Below, piece by piece: positions 23,302-33,251 of a DNA stretch of 61,360 nt (position 1 is its first letter; the number at the start of each line of letters is the position of its first letter). The DNA comes from an uncultured beta proteobacterium. GTDB taxonomy: Bacteria > Pseudomonadota > Gammaproteobacteria > Burkholderiales > Burkholderiaceae_C. Below the pieces are notes generated by a model. That model did not search any database, was not told the origin of the DNA, and saw nothing but the letters and a program-made list of their open reading frames with translations. Where the stretch lies: assembly GCA_903839085.1 (NCBI GenBank), contig CAIMBE010000137.1:1-61360 (forward strand), in the 5' to 3' direction. Both the position numbers and the translations under genes were made by a program.

Positions 23302-24657
23302 TCAGCGGCCTCGGCCACCGCGCCGCTGTCCGCCGCCCGATCCGGCACCGCCCCGGCGCTGGCCCTGATCCTGTCGCTGACGGGTAAAACTGTCTGCCCC
23401 GATGTAGCCGAACGAGGTCTTCATCGGATCCGGCTGCGCGGCGCCGCTGGGCCGGTCTGCGCCGTCGCCGCGATTCTTGCGGGCAGACCCGCCAGGCGCC
23501 GCAAAACCCTGACCCGCGTCCCTGGCAGGTGCACCCGCAGCGCGGCGCGGACCGTTGCCAGCGCTGCGCGGCGCATTGCCGCGCCCGCCCCGGCGTCTAC
23601 TGCGCGACCCGGGCGCCGTCGCGGCACCCTCGTGAGCGAACTCCGGCACCTGCGACTGATCGTTCTCGTCGCCGCGGGAACGCTCGCCCCGGCTTGCGGC
23701 GGCCTGGGTCAACAATCTGATGTCGATCGCATCGAGTTCCATCCAGGCGCCGCGGCGCAGCCCGCGCGGCAGCACCATGGCCCCGTAGCGAATGCGGATC
23801 AGGCGGCTGACGGCGTGGCCCACGGCCTCGAACATGCGGCGGACTTCGCGGTTGCGGCCTTCGCTGATGGTGACGCGGTACCAACAGTTGGCCCCTTCGC
23901 CGCCACCCTCCTCGATCGACGCGAACTGGGCCATGCCGTCGTCCAGCCTGACGCCCTCAAGCAACCTTTGCTTCTCCTCCTTGCTCAGCGAGCCGAGCAC
24001 GCGCACCGCGTACTCGCGCTCCAGGCCGAAACGCGGGTGCATCAGGCTGTTGGCCAACTGCCCCGAACTGGTAAACAGAAGCAAACCCTCGGTGTTGAGG
24101 TCGAGCCGACCGACCGACTGCCATTTGCCCTGAAACAGTTTGGGCAGCTTGCGGAACACGGTGGGCCGATTTTGCGGGTCGTCATGCGTCACCACCTCGC
24201 CCACCGGCTTGTGATAGGCAATCACCCGCGCCGGCGGCGCCTCGATTCGAAACCGGATCGGCTTTCCATTGACCTTGACATGATCGCCAAACTGGATGCG
24301 CTGGCCAATGTGGGCCGGCTCATTGTTGACCGTGATGCGGCCTTCCATGATCAGCTGCTCCATCTCCAGTCGGGAGCCCATGCCGGCCTGCGCCAGCACC
24401 TTGTGCAGCTTGGGCGACTCTGCCAATGGCGCGAGCACCCGTTTGACCGGGGCCAGTTCAACGCTCTCCTGCTCCGCGTCAAACTGTCCGGACACGACTT
24501 CGTCGAAGCGGCTCGCCGCGAGGGCCGGCGCGGGCGCTCTTTCCTCGGGCACAGTCTCCTCCACAGCTGCATCCATTTCCGGCACCAAAGGGATGACCGC
24601 CGGCACCTCGGCAGGCGCTTCGGGCTGGGTCGACGTTTGGTCACTGTCTGCGGTCAT
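23302..24657 (-). CDS. rluB: 23S rRNA pseudouridine synthase RluB, with Arg/Gly-rich tail
   Basis: 451 residues. An acidic Pro/Ala/Glu-rich N-terminal extension of about 75 residues comes first. It is followed by an S4 RNA-binding domain ([20 protein letters not shown]) and a TruA/RsuA-type catalytic domain with [13 protein letters not shown] carrying the catalytic Asp. A long Arg/Gly-rich tail of about 120 residues ends the protein. RluB makes pseudouridine 2605 of 23S rRNA. Both low-complexity extensions are beyond the enterobacterial length but are often seen in betaproteobacteria. It lies 13 bases after scpB, so it is in the same operon. Confidence 0.93.
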   Translation of the reverse strand: MTADSDQTSTQPEAPAEVPAVIPLVPEMDAAVEETVPEERAPAPALAASRFDEVVSGQFDAEQESVELAPVKRVLAPLAESPKLHKVLAQAGMGSRLEMEQLIMEGRITVNNEPAHIGQRIQFGDHVKVNGKPIRFRIEAPPARVIAYHKPVGEVVTHDDPQNRPTVFRKLPKLFQGKWQSVGRLDLNTEGLLLFTSSGQLANSLMHPRFGLEREYAVRVLGSLSKEEKQRLLEGVRLDDGMAQFASIEEGGGEGANCWYRVTISEGRNREVRRMFEAVGHAVSRLIRIRYGAMVLPRGLRRGAWMELDAIDIRLLTQAAASRGERSRGDENDQSQVPEFAHEGAATAPGSRSRRRGGRGNAPRSAGNGPRRAAGAPARDAGQGFAAPGGSARKNRGDGADRPSGAAQPDPMKTSFGYIGADSFTRQRQDQGQRRGGAGSGGGQRRGGRGR

Positions 24658-24670
24658 GTTTGAGTTCCCG

Positions 24671-25345
24671 TCAGGTAAAAAAATCGCCGTCGGCAGGCTC
24701 GGCGCCGGATGTCAAAACCCCTGTCGCCGCAGCCCCGTCGCCGGCGCCAGGGGCGCCGGACTGGCTCGCCAGGGCAGCCGCGCTGTCCTCGGTCTGCATG
24801 GCACCGAGCGCGTCGATCACAGCGCTGCGCTCGCCAGGGGTCTCCATGGGAGGCAACTGATCAAGCGATGCCAGCCCCAGATCGTCCAGGAAATGCCGGG
24901 TCGTGGCAAACAGCGCCGGCCGCCCGACCGTGCTGCGGTGGCCTATGACCTCGATCCAGCCGCGGTCTTCAAGTTGTTTCAGCAGCAGCGAATTGACCGT
25001 GACACCGCGTATGTCTTCGATGTCTCCGCGCGTCACCGGCTGGCGGTAGGCAATGATGGCCAGCGTCTCCAGCGTCGCCCGACTGTAGCGCGGCGGCTTC
25101 TCGGGGTGCAGGCGATCCAGATAGTCCCGCATCTCGGGACGGCTCTGGAAACGCCAGCCGTTGGCCACCTCGACCAGTTCCACGCCGCTGTGCGCCCAGT
25201 CCTGCTGCAGTTCCCCCAGCAAGGTCTTGACAGCGTCAACGTTCAGGGCGTCGTTGAACAGCACGCACAGTTCCTGCTCCTGCAAGGGCTGCTGCGAGCA
25301 AATCAAAGCGGTTTCCAGTACGCGCTTGGCATCCACCATATCCAT
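24671..25345 (-). CDS. scpB: segregation and condensation protein B
   Basis: 224 residues with two winged-helix domains; [32 protein letters not shown], read in pieces, is the highly conserved ScpB core. With ScpA and Smc it forms the bacterial condensin. No scpA is adjacent. The ATG at 25343-25345 (or the one two codons later) is preferred over the longer frame. The C-terminus is an Ala/Gly-rich tail. Confidence 0.9.
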   Translation of the reverse strand: MDMVDAKRVLETALICSQQPLQEQELCVLFNDALNVDAVKTLLGELQQDWAHSGVELVEVANGWRFQSRPEMRDYLDRLHPEKPPRYSRATLETLAIIAYRQPVTRGDIEDIRGVTVNSLLLKQLEDRGWIEVIGHRSTVGRPALFATTRHFLDDLGLASLDQLPPMETPGERSAVIDALGAMQTEDSAAALASQSGAPGAGDGAAATGVLTSGAEPADGDFFT

Positions 25346-25386
25346 GGTCTTGCAAATTCCGGGAAGGGCACCATCAAGGTGCAAAA

Positions 25387-26487
25387 TCAGTTTGATTCGT
25401 TGCGGCGCGGCAGGCAGATTGATGAATCCGCAGCGCCTCCCCCGGCTTGTTGGCCGGGGTGCTGGCTTTCATGCCATTGTGGCTCATTATAGCTGAGGCC
25501 CCATTGCGCGAGGGCGTCGCGAAAATCCTGCGGCAAGACCGATTCAAAGCGCATCGCCTGCAGCGTCACCGGGTGCGTGAAGGCCAGCCGGCAGGCGTGC
25601 AGAGCCTGGCGCTGCATGCCGGCGCCAGGGTGTCCGCCGTAGAGCTCATCGGCGAGCAGGGGGTGTCCGATCGATGCCATGTGAACCCTGATCTGGTGCG
25701 TGCGACCGGTGTGCAGGGTGCACTGGACCAGGCAGCCCTGATCGCCATTGTGCAGCAGCTCGATATCGGTTCTGGCCAGTTTCCCCGGATGCCTGCTGGT
25801 ATCGACGACCGCCATGCGCAGCCGGTTGCGCGGGTCCCGTCCAATCGGCCGGTCCACCTCAAGGCGCTTGGCACCGGTCCAGGGCAGATGCGCCAATGCC
25901 AGGTACTGGCGAGAGATCTCGCGCGCGGCGATGGCCCGTATCAGGGCATCCATCGCGGCGCGCGTGCGCGCCACCACCATCAGGCCGCTGGTGTCCTTGT
26001 CGAGTCGGTGAACAATGCCGGCGCGCGGCAGGTTGATCGCGCCGGCGTCGTGGGCCAGCAGGCCGTTGAGCAGCGTGCCGCGCCAGTTGCCGGGCGCCGG
26101 GTGCACCACCAGGCCCGGCGGCTTGTTGAGCACCAGCAGATGCGCATCCTGGTAGACCAGGTCCAGCGCCATGACCTCGGGCCTGAACGCCTGGCTCTGG
26201 GGCGTGGGCCGCAACTCGATCGTCCCGCAGTCGGCCGCCTTGACCCGGGTTGCCGCCTTGGTCACCGCAAGCCGATTGACGGTCACGGCCCCGCCGTGAA
26301 TCAATTGCTGCAAATAGCTGCGCGAAAACTCCGGCACCAGTTCAACCAGGGCCTGGTCAAGGCGCAGGCCATGCTGGGATTCGCCGAAAACCAGCGGCCG
26401 CAGCTCGAGATCCGGCCCGGTGTCGGCCCGGTCCTCCAAATCTTCGCTGTCGAGAGCGCTCGATATAATCAACCCGGAATTTTTCAA
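25387..26487 (-). CDS. rluD: 23S rRNA pseudouridine synthase RluD
   Basis: 366 residues: an S4 domain near 35-95 and a catalytic domain with [10 protein letters not shown] around residue 160. It makes the helix-69 pseudouridines 1911/1915/1917. The frame starts at a TTG (26485-26487) with AGGA eight bases upstream, which supports that codon. The first bases are shared with the bamD promoter region, since the two genes are divergent with only 14 bases between start codons. The C-terminal 25 residues are low-complexity. Confidence 0.92.
   Translation of the reverse strand: MKNSGLIISSALDSEDLEDRADTGPDLELRPLVFGESQHGLRLDQALVELVPEFSRSYLQQLIHGGAVTVNRLAVTKAATRVKAADCGTIELRPTPQSQAFRPEVMALDLVYQDAHLLVLNKPPGLVVHPAPGNWRGTLLNGLLAHDAGAINLPRAGIVHRLDKDTSGLMVVARTRAAMDALIRAIAAREISRQYLALAHLPWTGAKRLEVDRPIGRDPRNRLRMAVVDTSRHPGKLARTDIELLHNGDQGCLVQCTLHTGRTHQIRVHMASIGHPLLADELYGGHPGAGMQRQALHACRLAFTHPVTLQAMRFESVLPQDFRDALAQWGLSYNEPQWHESQHPGQQAGGGAADSSICLPRRNESN
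26464..26469 (+). promoter_or_regulatory. perfect -10 hexamer upstream of bamD
   Basis: TATAAT occurs 32 bases before the bamD ATG, inside the first codons of divergent rluD. No good -35 is seen at 16-18 bases spacing. The AT-rich patch stands out against GC-rich surroundings, and it is the most convincing promoter element I found. Confidence 0.5.
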
Positions 26488-26501
26488 GAAAGTTGTCCTA
26501 C

Positions 26502-27308
26502 ATGCTTCGAGCCAAATTATCGGTTGTCTGCACCTGGTGGCTGGCAGCCGCCCTGTTGCCGCTGGTCGGGTGTTCGTCCACGCCGGAGGACAAGGCCGCC
26601 AACTGGAGCCCGAGCAAGCTCTATGCCGAAGCCAAGGATGAAATGGGGTCGGGCGCCTACGAGAAAGCCATCACGCTGCTTGAAAAGCTCGAAGGCCGGG
26701 CGGCGGGAACGCCGCTGGCGCAGCAGGCTCAGGTCGACAAGGCTTATGCCCAGTACAAGTCGGGCGAACCGGCGCAGGCGGTTGCCACGCTCGACCGCTT
26801 CATCAAATTGCACCCCGCCAGTCCGGCGCTTGATTACGCCCTGTACCTCAAAGGCCTGGTCAATTTCAACGATGACCTGGGATTACTTTCCTACATCACG
26901 CGCCAGGATCTGGCCGAGCGCGACCAGAAGGCTGCCAAGGAGTCCTTTGAAGCGTTCAAGGAACTGGTGACCCGTTTCCCCGAGTCGCGCTACGCGCCCG
27001 ACGCCGCGCTGCGCATGACCTACATCGTGAACTCGCTGGCAAGCTACGAGCTGCATGTGGCGCGCTACTACTTTTCCCGCGGCGCCTTCGTGGCGGCCAT
27101 CAACCGGGCGCAGTTGGCGGTGTCTGATTATCCGGACGTGCCGGCCGCGGAAGAAGCGCTGTTCATCATCGTCAAGGCGTATGACGCGCTCGGCATGGCG
27201 CAGCTGCGCGACGATGCCAAGCGCGTGCTCGACCGCAACTACCCCAATTCCGAGTACCTGAGCCGTGGCTTCAAGCCGAGCTCGGATCCGTGGTGGAAGG
27301 TCTGGTAA
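26502..27308 (+). CDS. bamD: outer membrane assembly lipoprotein BamD
   Basis: 268 residues with a lipoprotein signal (lipobox LVGC at about residue 24) and five TPR-like repeats, including LYAEAKDEMGSGAYEKAI and YALYLKGLVNF. BamD is the second essential BAM subunit and recruits substrate beta-signals. The ATG at 26502 is preferred to an in-frame TTG three codons earlier. Its 3' end overlaps the convergent helicase gene by 38 bases. Confidence 0.95.
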   Translation: MLRAKLSVVCTWWLAAALLPLVGCSSTPEDKAANWSPSKLYAEAKDEMGSGAYEKAITLLEKLEGRAAGTPLAQQAQVDKAYAQYKSGEPAQAVATLDRFIKLHPASPALDYALYLKGLVNFNDDLGLLSYITRQDLAERDQKAAKESFEAFKELVTRFPESRYAPDAALRMTYIVNSLASYELHVARYYFSRGAFVAAINRAQLAVSDYPDVPAAEEALFIIVKAYDALGMAQLRDDAKRVLDRNYPNSEYLSRGFKPSSDPWWKVW

Positions 27309-29283
27309 GCGCATCAAGCGCGTCGATCAGTTCCTCCTCGGAACCCAGCCTGCGCATCGGCGGCAGGGCCGCCAGCAGCCGCTTGCCGTAGCCCATGCGG
27401 GCCAATCGGGTGTCGCAGACCAGCAGGATGCCGCGGTCGGTTTCGCGCCGGATCAGGCGTCCTGCGCCCTGCTTGAGGGCGATGGCCGCCTCGGGCACGA
27501 AATACTCGTTGAACACGTTGCGTCCCTGTGCCTGCAGCCGATTGGAGCGCGCCTCCACCAGCGGATCGTTGGGCGGTGGAAACGGCAGCTTGTCGATGAT
27601 CACCAGCTGCAGTGCCTCACCCGGCACATCAAAGCCTTCCCAGAAGGAAGCCGACGCCACCAGCACACAACCCGCCCGGCCGTCCTGGTCACCGAGCCGG
27701 AAGCGCTCCATCAGCTGGCGCTTGGGCTGCTGCCCCTGTACCAGAATTTCGAGGCTCCCCGATGCCATGAACTGGCGCTGCAGCGCCTCGCTCACGCTCT
27801 GCAGGGCGCGCAGCGTCGTCGTCAGAACCAGGGTGCGCCCGCCAATCGCCGCGGCTGCGCGCGCTGCAAGTTGGGCCACCTGCAGGCTGTGACCGGGTTC
27901 GTTCGGCTTGGGCAGATTCAAGGGCACGTGAACTGCCGCCTGCAAGGCATAGTCGAACGGGCTGCTGACTTTGAGGATCTCGGCCTCGGTGAGACCGCAT
28001 GATTCGGTGAACCAGCGCAGTGCGGCATCCTCTCCGAGCGTTGCCGAGGTAAAGATCCAGGAACGCCGCGCGTCCTCGCCCGGGGCCACTGCGAGCAGCC
28101 GCGTGCGGACCGTTTCCGCAATGTCCAGCGGCGACTCGATCAGGCTCAACTGCGTTCCCACATCGAGCCAGCGCACCGAATCGGGCGCACAGGCGGCGGA
28201 GAAAAAATCAACCCCCTCGACAAACCCTGCGGCCCGCTCGCACAAGCGCGCGAGCTCGGGCGCGGACTCGCTGACCTTTCCCAGCGCCTGCACGGCCTGG
28301 TTGCACGCCGCCTGCACGGTGCCGAGCCCGTCCTGCCAGTCCGTGCCATTGAGCTGCTCCGGAGCCGGGCCGACCCAGCGCAGTTTGGCGCCGGAATCGG
28401 GCCGCTCGACCAGCAGGCGCAGATCGCGCGCGGCACGTTCAATCTCGGCCGCCAGGCTCTGCCAGTCGGCCAGTCCGCGCGCCAGCTGCAAGCCCGTGGC
28501 CAACAGGTCGCGCGCAAAATCGAGCAATTGGCCGGTCGTCAATCGTTTGCCGAGAAACTGGACGCCGGTTTCATTGAGCTGGTGCGCTTCATCGAAGACC
28601 ACCGTCTGCACCGAGGGCAGCAATTCGGCCATGCCCGACTCCCGAACCGCCAGGTCGGCAAAGAACAGATGGTGATTGATCACCACGATATCGGCCGCCA
28701 GCGCTTCGCGCCGTGCCTGATTGACATGGCAGGCGCGAAACTCGGGACACTGCGCCCCCAGGCAATTGTCGCGCGATGATGTCACCAGCGGAATCATCGG
28801 TGAACGATCGTCAAGGCCGGGCAGTTCGGCCAGATCCCCGGTTCGCGTTTGCTGCGCCCAGGCTTCGATCCTGGCGAGCGTGCGCAGCGAGCCCTGGCCG
28901 CTGACACTCCAGTGCTGGCGCGCCGCCTGCAGACGCTGCAGGCACAGATAACTGCCGCGCCCCTTGAGCAGCGCGGCGCGCAGCGGCAGGCCCAGCGTCC
29001 TGATCAGAAGCGGCAGGTCGCGGCCGAACAACTGATCCTGCAGCGTCTTGGTGGCGGTGGAGAGCAGCACCCGATTGCCGCTGAGCAGCACCGGCACCAG
29101 ATAGGCGAAGGTCTTGCCAATGCCGGTCCCGGCCTCGACGACCAGCACACCGCCGCTGTCGATCGTGCGTGCGATCGACCCGGCCATGTCGGTCTGACCC
29201 TCTCTGGACTTGAACTCCTCGACCGTGCGCGACAGCAGGCCACCTGGCGCGAAGATCTCGCGCGCAAGGTCTTCCAGAGCCAT
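27271..29283 (-). CDS. ATP-dependent DNA helicase, DinG/YoaA (XPD-like) family
   Basis: A 670-residue SF2 helicase. Walker A is EAGTGIGKTFAYLVP near 50-60, the DEAH box is in VVFDEAHQLNETG, and motif VI is in QGAGRLIRRETD. Four cysteines of an XPD-type 4Fe-4S cluster are visible: one in SYLCLQR and three in NCLGAQCPEFRAC. The family unwinds 5'-to-3' and acts in replication repair and R-loop removal. The length and lack of an exonuclease domain suit YoaA better than the longer DinG. It precedes no SOS box that I could see. Confidence 0.88.
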   Translation of the reverse strand: MALEDLAREIFAPGGLLSRTVEEFKSREGQTDMAGSIARTIDSGGVLVVEAGTGIGKTFAYLVPVLLSGNRVLLSTATKTLQDQLFGRDLPLLIRTLGLPLRAALLKGRGSYLCLQRLQAARQHWSVSGQGSLRTLARIEAWAQQTRTGDLAELPGLDDRSPMIPLVTSSRDNCLGAQCPEFRACHVNQARREALAADIVVINHHLFFADLAVRESGMAELLPSVQTVVFDEAHQLNETGVQFLGKRLTTGQLLDFARDLLATGLQLARGLADWQSLAAEIERAARDLRLLVERPDSGAKLRWVGPAPEQLNGTDWQDGLGTVQAACNQAVQALGKVSESAPELARLCERAAGFVEGVDFFSAACAPDSVRWLDVGTQLSLIESPLDIAETVRTRLLAVAPGEDARRSWIFTSATLGEDAALRWFTESCGLTEAEILKVSSPFDYALQAAVHVPLNLPKPNEPGHSLQVAQLAARAAAAIGGRTLVLTTTLRALQSVSEALQRQFMASGSLEILVQGQQPKRQLMERFRLGDQDGRAGCVLVASASFWEGFDVPGEALQLVIIDKLPFPPPNDPLVEARSNRLQAQGRNVFNEYFVPEAAIALKQGAGRLIRRETDRGILLVCDTRLARMGYGKRLLAALPPMRRLGSEEELIDALDALTRPSTTDPSSA

Positions 29284-29286
29284 TCC

Positions 29287-29490
29287 TCAGGCCGGCTCGT
29301 CGGGATTCACTATCCGTTCAAGTCGGGCTATCTCGTCGCGCAGGCTCAGGCGTTTCTTCTTGAGCCGCCGCATCAGCAGTTCATCGAGCGGGGCCTCATC
29401 GCTGACGCGGTCTATCATGGCATCGAGATCTCCATGCTCAATACGCAAGTCGATCAGACGACGTTCGGGAGAATGCAGGTTAGAGTCCAC
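29287..29490 (-). CDS. DUF465 (YdcH-like) small protein
   Basis: 67 residues, a helical hairpin-forming protein with IDLRIEHGDLDAMIDR and LLMRRLKKKRLSLRDEIARLE, which is the DUF465 pattern. Function is unknown. It starts at a GTG (29488-29490) and ends three bases before the helicase gene, so the two share an mRNA. Confidence 0.85.
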   Translation of the reverse strand: MDSNLHSPERRLIDLRIEHGDLDAMIDRVSDEAPLDELLMRRLKKKRLSLRDEIARLERIVNPDEPA

Positions 29491-29615
29491 GGTTTCGCTT
29501 CGGCCTGTAATGGAAAATCGAATGAATCGATCGGGAATTTTTCTTGTGTAGGTCGATAATACGTCTAAATTGAATAACGAAATGCTGGATTTTTTCTCTT
29601 TTTTGACTACCGCAC

Positions 29616-30377
29616 ATGGCTAAAGGCTACCGTCTCAGCGCGTCGACCGGCATCCACAAAGGCGACCGCGAATACCAGCAGGACCAGGTGACTTTGCTCA
29701 GCCACAAGCGCGTGGCCGGTTGCGTGATGGGTGTTGTCGCCGATGGCATGGGGGGACGCAGCGGAGGACGCAAGGCGTCCGACCAGGTCATGATGACCGC
29801 CAGGCAATTGTTCGAGCGCTATGCCCCCGAAACCGACGACGCGCCGGCGATGCTCATGCAATTGGCCAGGGAAGCGCACACCGTCATCAAGTTAACGGCC
29901 ATATCGGCCGAAGAAGAGCCGCACAGCACGCTGGCCGCGTTCCTGATCAATCCGGGCGGCGACTGCTACTGGGCGCACTCCGGCGACTCCAGAATCTACC
30001 ATTACCATGGCAGCAAGTTTGTCAAACGCTCGATCGACCACTCCTATGTCCAGACCCTCGTCAACCGCGGCGAACTGACCGAGGAGCAGGCCAACGTCCA
30101 TCCAAAGTCCAACATCCTGCTGGGCTGTCTGGGCGCCGAAAAGGACCCGCCGGTCGACGTCCATTTCATCCCCCAGTTGCGGGCCGGCGATGTGCTGATG
30201 GCCTGCAGCGATGGGGTCTGGCATTACTTCAACAACGCCGAGATGGGGTCGGTCTTTGCCAGCCTGTCGGCGCGCGAGGCAACCGAATTCCTGATTACAA
30301 AAGCCAGATCCCGGGGACGCGGCGGCGGCGACAATCTTTCGCTGGTCATCGTCAAGCTCGAGGCGCTGGATTCGTAG
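29616..30377 (+). CDS. PP2C-family serine/threonine phosphatase
   Basis: 253 residues. The PPM metal-binding motifs are present: REYQQDQV, ADGMGGRSGG near residue 44, AHSGDSRIY near 118, ACSDGVWHY near 196, and GGGDNLSLVIVK at the end. It would dephosphorylate Ser/Thr-phosphoproteins with Mn/Mg. No partner kinase gene is adjacent. The start is the ATG at 29616 after a 125-base AT-rich spacer. Its 3' end overlaps zapE by 26 bases, convergently. Confidence 0.93.
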   Translation: MAKGYRLSASTGIHKGDREYQQDQVTLLSHKRVAGCVMGVVADGMGGRSGGRKASDQVMMTARQLFERYAPETDDAPAMLMQLAREAHTVIKLTAISAEEEPHSTLAAFLINPGGDCYWAHSGDSRIYHYHGSKFVKRSIDHSYVQTLVNRGELTEEQANVHPKSNILLGCLGAEKDPPVDVHFIPQLRAGDVLMACSDGVWHYFNNAEMGSVFASLSAREATEFLITKARSRGRGGGDNLSLVIVKLEALDS

Positions 30378-31470
30378 GCGTCAGGCGCGTATCGACGACG
30401 CGGCGCTCAAGCGCCAGGTACTCGGCGGACTGCATCTCCTGCAAGCGCGAGACGGTCCGGGGAAACTCGTGCGACAGCGCTCCTGCGGTGTACAACTCGT
30501 GCGCCGGCACCGCCGCCGACAGGATGAGCTTGACGCGACGGTCGTAAAGAACGTCGATGAGCCAGGCGAATCGGCGTGCCTGGGACGCCATCTGCGCCGG
30601 CATCCGGGGCACATCGCCAAGCAGCAGGGTGTGAAATTGCGAGGCAATTTCCAGGTAGTCGTTTTGCGACCGCGGTCCATCGCACAGCATGTCGAAATCA
30701 AACCAGACCACGCCGCCGGCCCGGCGCCGCGCCTGCATCGCGCGGCCTTCGATGCGCAGGACGGGATCTTCATCGGGACCCTCGGCCAGGCCGTCAAAGG
30801 CCTGCGCGAGCGCGGCCTGCGCCGACGCACCGGCCGGCGTGTGGTAGAGCTTCAACCGGGCCAGCGAACACCGGTAGTCGGTACCGTCGTCGACGTTGAT
30901 GACTTCAAGATGTTCCTTCAGCAGTGCAATCGCCGGAAGAATGCGCTCGCGGTGCAGACCATGCGGGTACAGCGCGTCGGGCTCGAAATTGGAGGTCGTG
31001 ACCAAGCCGACGCCGTTGTTGAAGAGCGAGCGCAGCAAGCGGTGCAGGATCATGGCATCGGTGACATCGGCCACATGGAATTCGTCAAAGCAGAGCATCC
31101 GGTACTTGTCGGCAATCCGCCTGGCCAGCACATCCAGCGGATTCGGGGTTCCCCGCAGCGCGACCAGTTCGCGATGCACTTCGCGCATGAACTCGTGAAA
31201 GTGAAGGCGGGTCTTGCGCTTGAGCGGCAGCGCGGAAAAAAAGCAATCCATCAGGAAACTCTTGCCGCGCCCGACGCCGCCGTGCATGTAGACGCCGCGC
31301 GGAATCGCGGGTCGGTTGATCAGCTTCTTGAGCGCATTGGAGCGCCGGCTCTTGTAGGCGGCCCACTCGAGCGCGCAGCGCTCCAAAGCGTCCACCGCCT
31401 GCAGTTGGGCCGGATCGGCGCGGTAGCCACGCGCCGCCAATTCCGACAGATAGGCTTCTTTGACGCTCAC
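30352..31470 (-). CDS. zapE: cell division ATPase ZapE (AFG1 family)
   Basis: 372 residues. Walker A is GGVGRGKSFLMD near residue 65 and Walker B is MLCFDEFHVAD near 130, with the AFG1 TTSNFEPDALYP block. ZapE is an FtsZ-associated ATPase needed under stress. It starts at a GTG (31468-31470), six bases after the lpdA stop, so it can be read from the odh transcript. Confidence 0.93.
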   Translation of the reverse strand: MSVKEAYLSELAARGYRADPAQLQAVDALERCALEWAAYKSRRSNALKKLINRPAIPRGVYMHGGVGRGKSFLMDCFFSALPLKRKTRLHFHEFMREVHRELVALRGTPNPLDVLARRIADKYRMLCFDEFHVADVTDAMILHRLLRSLFNNGVGLVTTSNFEPDALYPHGLHRERILPAIALLKEHLEVINVDDGTDYRCSLARLKLYHTPAGASAQAALAQAFDGLAEGPDEDPVLRIEGRAMQARRRAGGVVWFDFDMLCDGPRSQNDYLEIASQFHTLLLGDVPRMPAQMASQARRFAWLIDVLYDRRVKLILSAAVPAHELYTAGALSHEFPRTVSRLQEMQSAEYLALERRVVDTRLTPTNPAPRA

Positions 31471-31476
31471 CCGGGC

Positions 31477-32904
31477 TCAGAAATTGAGTGTTCGCTTGTC
31501 CACCGCCAGCGCCGCTTCCCGGGTCGCTTCGCTGAGCGACGGATGAGCGTGGCAGATGCGCGCGATGTCTTCGCTGCTGGCCCTGAACTCCATCGCGACA
31601 ACGCACTCGGCGATCAGTTCGCTGGCCATCGGTCCGACGATGTGGACACCCAGGATTTCATCGGTCTGGGCATCGGCCAGCATTTTCACCATGCCGGTGG
31701 TGTCGCCGAGCGCGCGCGCGCGTCCGTTCGCCAGGAACGGGAAGGTGCCGGCCCTGTAGGCGCGCCCGGCGGCCTTGAGTTGCTGCTCGGTCTGGCCGAC
31801 CCAGGCGATCTCGGGACTGGTGTAAATGACCCAGGGAATGGTGTTGAAATTGACATGACCATGCTGGCCGGCGATGCGCTCGGCCACCGCCACCCCCTCT
31901 TCTTCGGCCTTGTGCGCCAGCATCGGGCCGCGCACCACGTCACCCACTGCCCAGACGCCCGGAAGGCTGCTGCGGCAGTCACCGTCGACCACGATCGCGC
32001 CGCGCTCGTCGAGCTCCAAACCGACCGCATCCGCGTTCAAGCCGACGGTGTTGGGGACGCGGCCGATCGAGACGATCAGTTTGTCAACATCGAGTGCCTG
32101 CGCCTCGCCCCTGGCGTTGGTCCAGGCGACATTCACGCCCTTCTTGGCAACCTTGATGACGCCAACGGTGACGCCGAGTTCGATCCTGAGCCCCTGCTTG
32201 ACGAAAGCCTTGTGCGCCTCCTTGGCAATCTGCTGGTCCACCGCACCGAGAAACTCCGGCAGCGCTTCCAGAATCGTGACTTCAGCGCCAAGCCGACGCC
32301 AGACCGACCCCATCTCGAGGCCGATGACACCGGAGCCGATCAGTCCCAGTTTCTTCGGCACGGCGTCCATGCGCAGCGCGCCGTCGTTGGAGAGCACCTT
32401 CTCTTCATCAAAGGGCGTACTCGGCAAGGCGCGCGCCGTTGAACCGGTGGCCACGACGATCTGCTTGCCAAGCAGCGTTTCCTCGGCGGCGCCGCTGACC
32501 CTGATCTCAAAGCCTTCGTCAAGCGCCCTGACGAAGGCGCCGCGGCCATGAAAGAAGCTGACCTTGTTCTTCTTGAACAGATACATGATGCCGTCGTTGT
32601 TCTGCCTGACCACCGTGTCCTTGCGCGCCACCATCTTGCCGACATCCAGACTCAGGCCCGACACGGCAATGCCATGCTCGGCGAAATGATGACTGGCCTG
32701 GTCGAAATGCTCGGAAGACTGCAGCAGCGCCTTGCTCGGGATGCAGCCCACGTTGGTGCAGGTGCCGCCCAGCGCAGGCCCGCCCGCGCTGTTCTTCCAC
32801 TCGTCCACGCAGGCCACGCTCATGCCCAGTTGTGCCGCGCGAATCGCCGCGATATAGCCGCCAGGGCCGCCACCGATGACGATGACATCAAATTGTTTGT
32901 TCAT
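31477..32904 (-). CDS. lpdA: dihydrolipoyl dehydrogenase (E3 of 2-oxoglutarate dehydrogenase)
   Basis: 475 residues. The FAD-binding GGGPGGYIAA is at 11-20, the redox-active disulfide is in GGTCTNVGCIPSK, the NAD-binding GSGVIGLEMGSVW is central, and the C-terminal CHAHPSLSEA holds the catalytic His. It reoxidises the lipoyl group of E2. It is the third gene of odhA-odhB-lpdA but is separated from odhB by 422 bases filled with palindromic repeats. Confidence 0.96.
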   Translation of the reverse strand: MNKQFDVIVIGGGPGGYIAAIRAAQLGMSVACVDEWKNSAGGPALGGTCTNVGCIPSKALLQSSEHFDQASHHFAEHGIAVSGLSLDVGKMVARKDTVVRQNNDGIMYLFKKNKVSFFHGRGAFVRALDEGFEIRVSGAAEETLLGKQIVVATGSTARALPSTPFDEEKVLSNDGALRMDAVPKKLGLIGSGVIGLEMGSVWRRLGAEVTILEALPEFLGAVDQQIAKEAHKAFVKQGLRIELGVTVGVIKVAKKGVNVAWTNARGEAQALDVDKLIVSIGRVPNTVGLNADAVGLELDERGAIVVDGDCRSSLPGVWAVGDVVRGPMLAHKAEEEGVAVAERIAGQHGHVNFNTIPWVIYTSPEIAWVGQTEQQLKAAGRAYRAGTFPFLANGRARALGDTTGMVKMLADAQTDEILGVHIVGPMASELIAECVVAMEFRASSEDIARICHAHPSLSEATREAALAVDKRTLNF

Positions 32905-33001
32905 GATTGTTCAGAGTTCCGTAATTCGCGACACCGTTCCTGGCGTGTTTGTTTGATGCAGATTGCTTTCCCAAGTCCGAGCCTCAGGCGTGTGTAAGCC
33001 A

Positions 33002-33105
33002 AGGGTGCGGCAGTGGATGATTCCGCGAATGTCCCCCGCCCTGCGGGCTCCTCCTTGATTTGGCAAAACCCCAAGTCCACGCTTCATCACCCACTGCCGC
33101 ACCCT
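33002..33105 (+). repeat. palindromic element, copy A
   Basis: A 104-base element bounded by a 15-base perfect inverted repeat (33002-33016 and 33091-33105, core GGTGCGGCA). The centre, 33031-33059, begins GTCCCCCG and ends TCCTCCTTGAT, and it matches copy B in 25 of 29 positions. It looks like a MITE or large REP-type element; no coding sequence is inside. Confidence 0.8.
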
Positions 33106-33157
33106 CGGCAACGAGCATCTGTGGTTTGCGCTGCTCGCATGCCAAGGCGGCTTGAAA

Positions 33158-33251
33158 GATCTGGCTGGTGCGGCACTCAGCGCAGCGGCATCAAGGAGGA
33201 GACCGAGGGTCGGGGGACAGCCGCGGAGCTGAGTGCCGCACCAGCCAGATC
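33158..33251 (-). repeat. palindromic element, copy B
   Basis: A 94-base element with a 24-base perfect inverted repeat (33158-33181 and 33228-33251). The outer arms contain GGTGCGGCA as in copy A. Its centre (33190-33218) is related to that of copy A and read on the minus strand, so the two copies are in inverted orientation. Confidence 0.85.
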
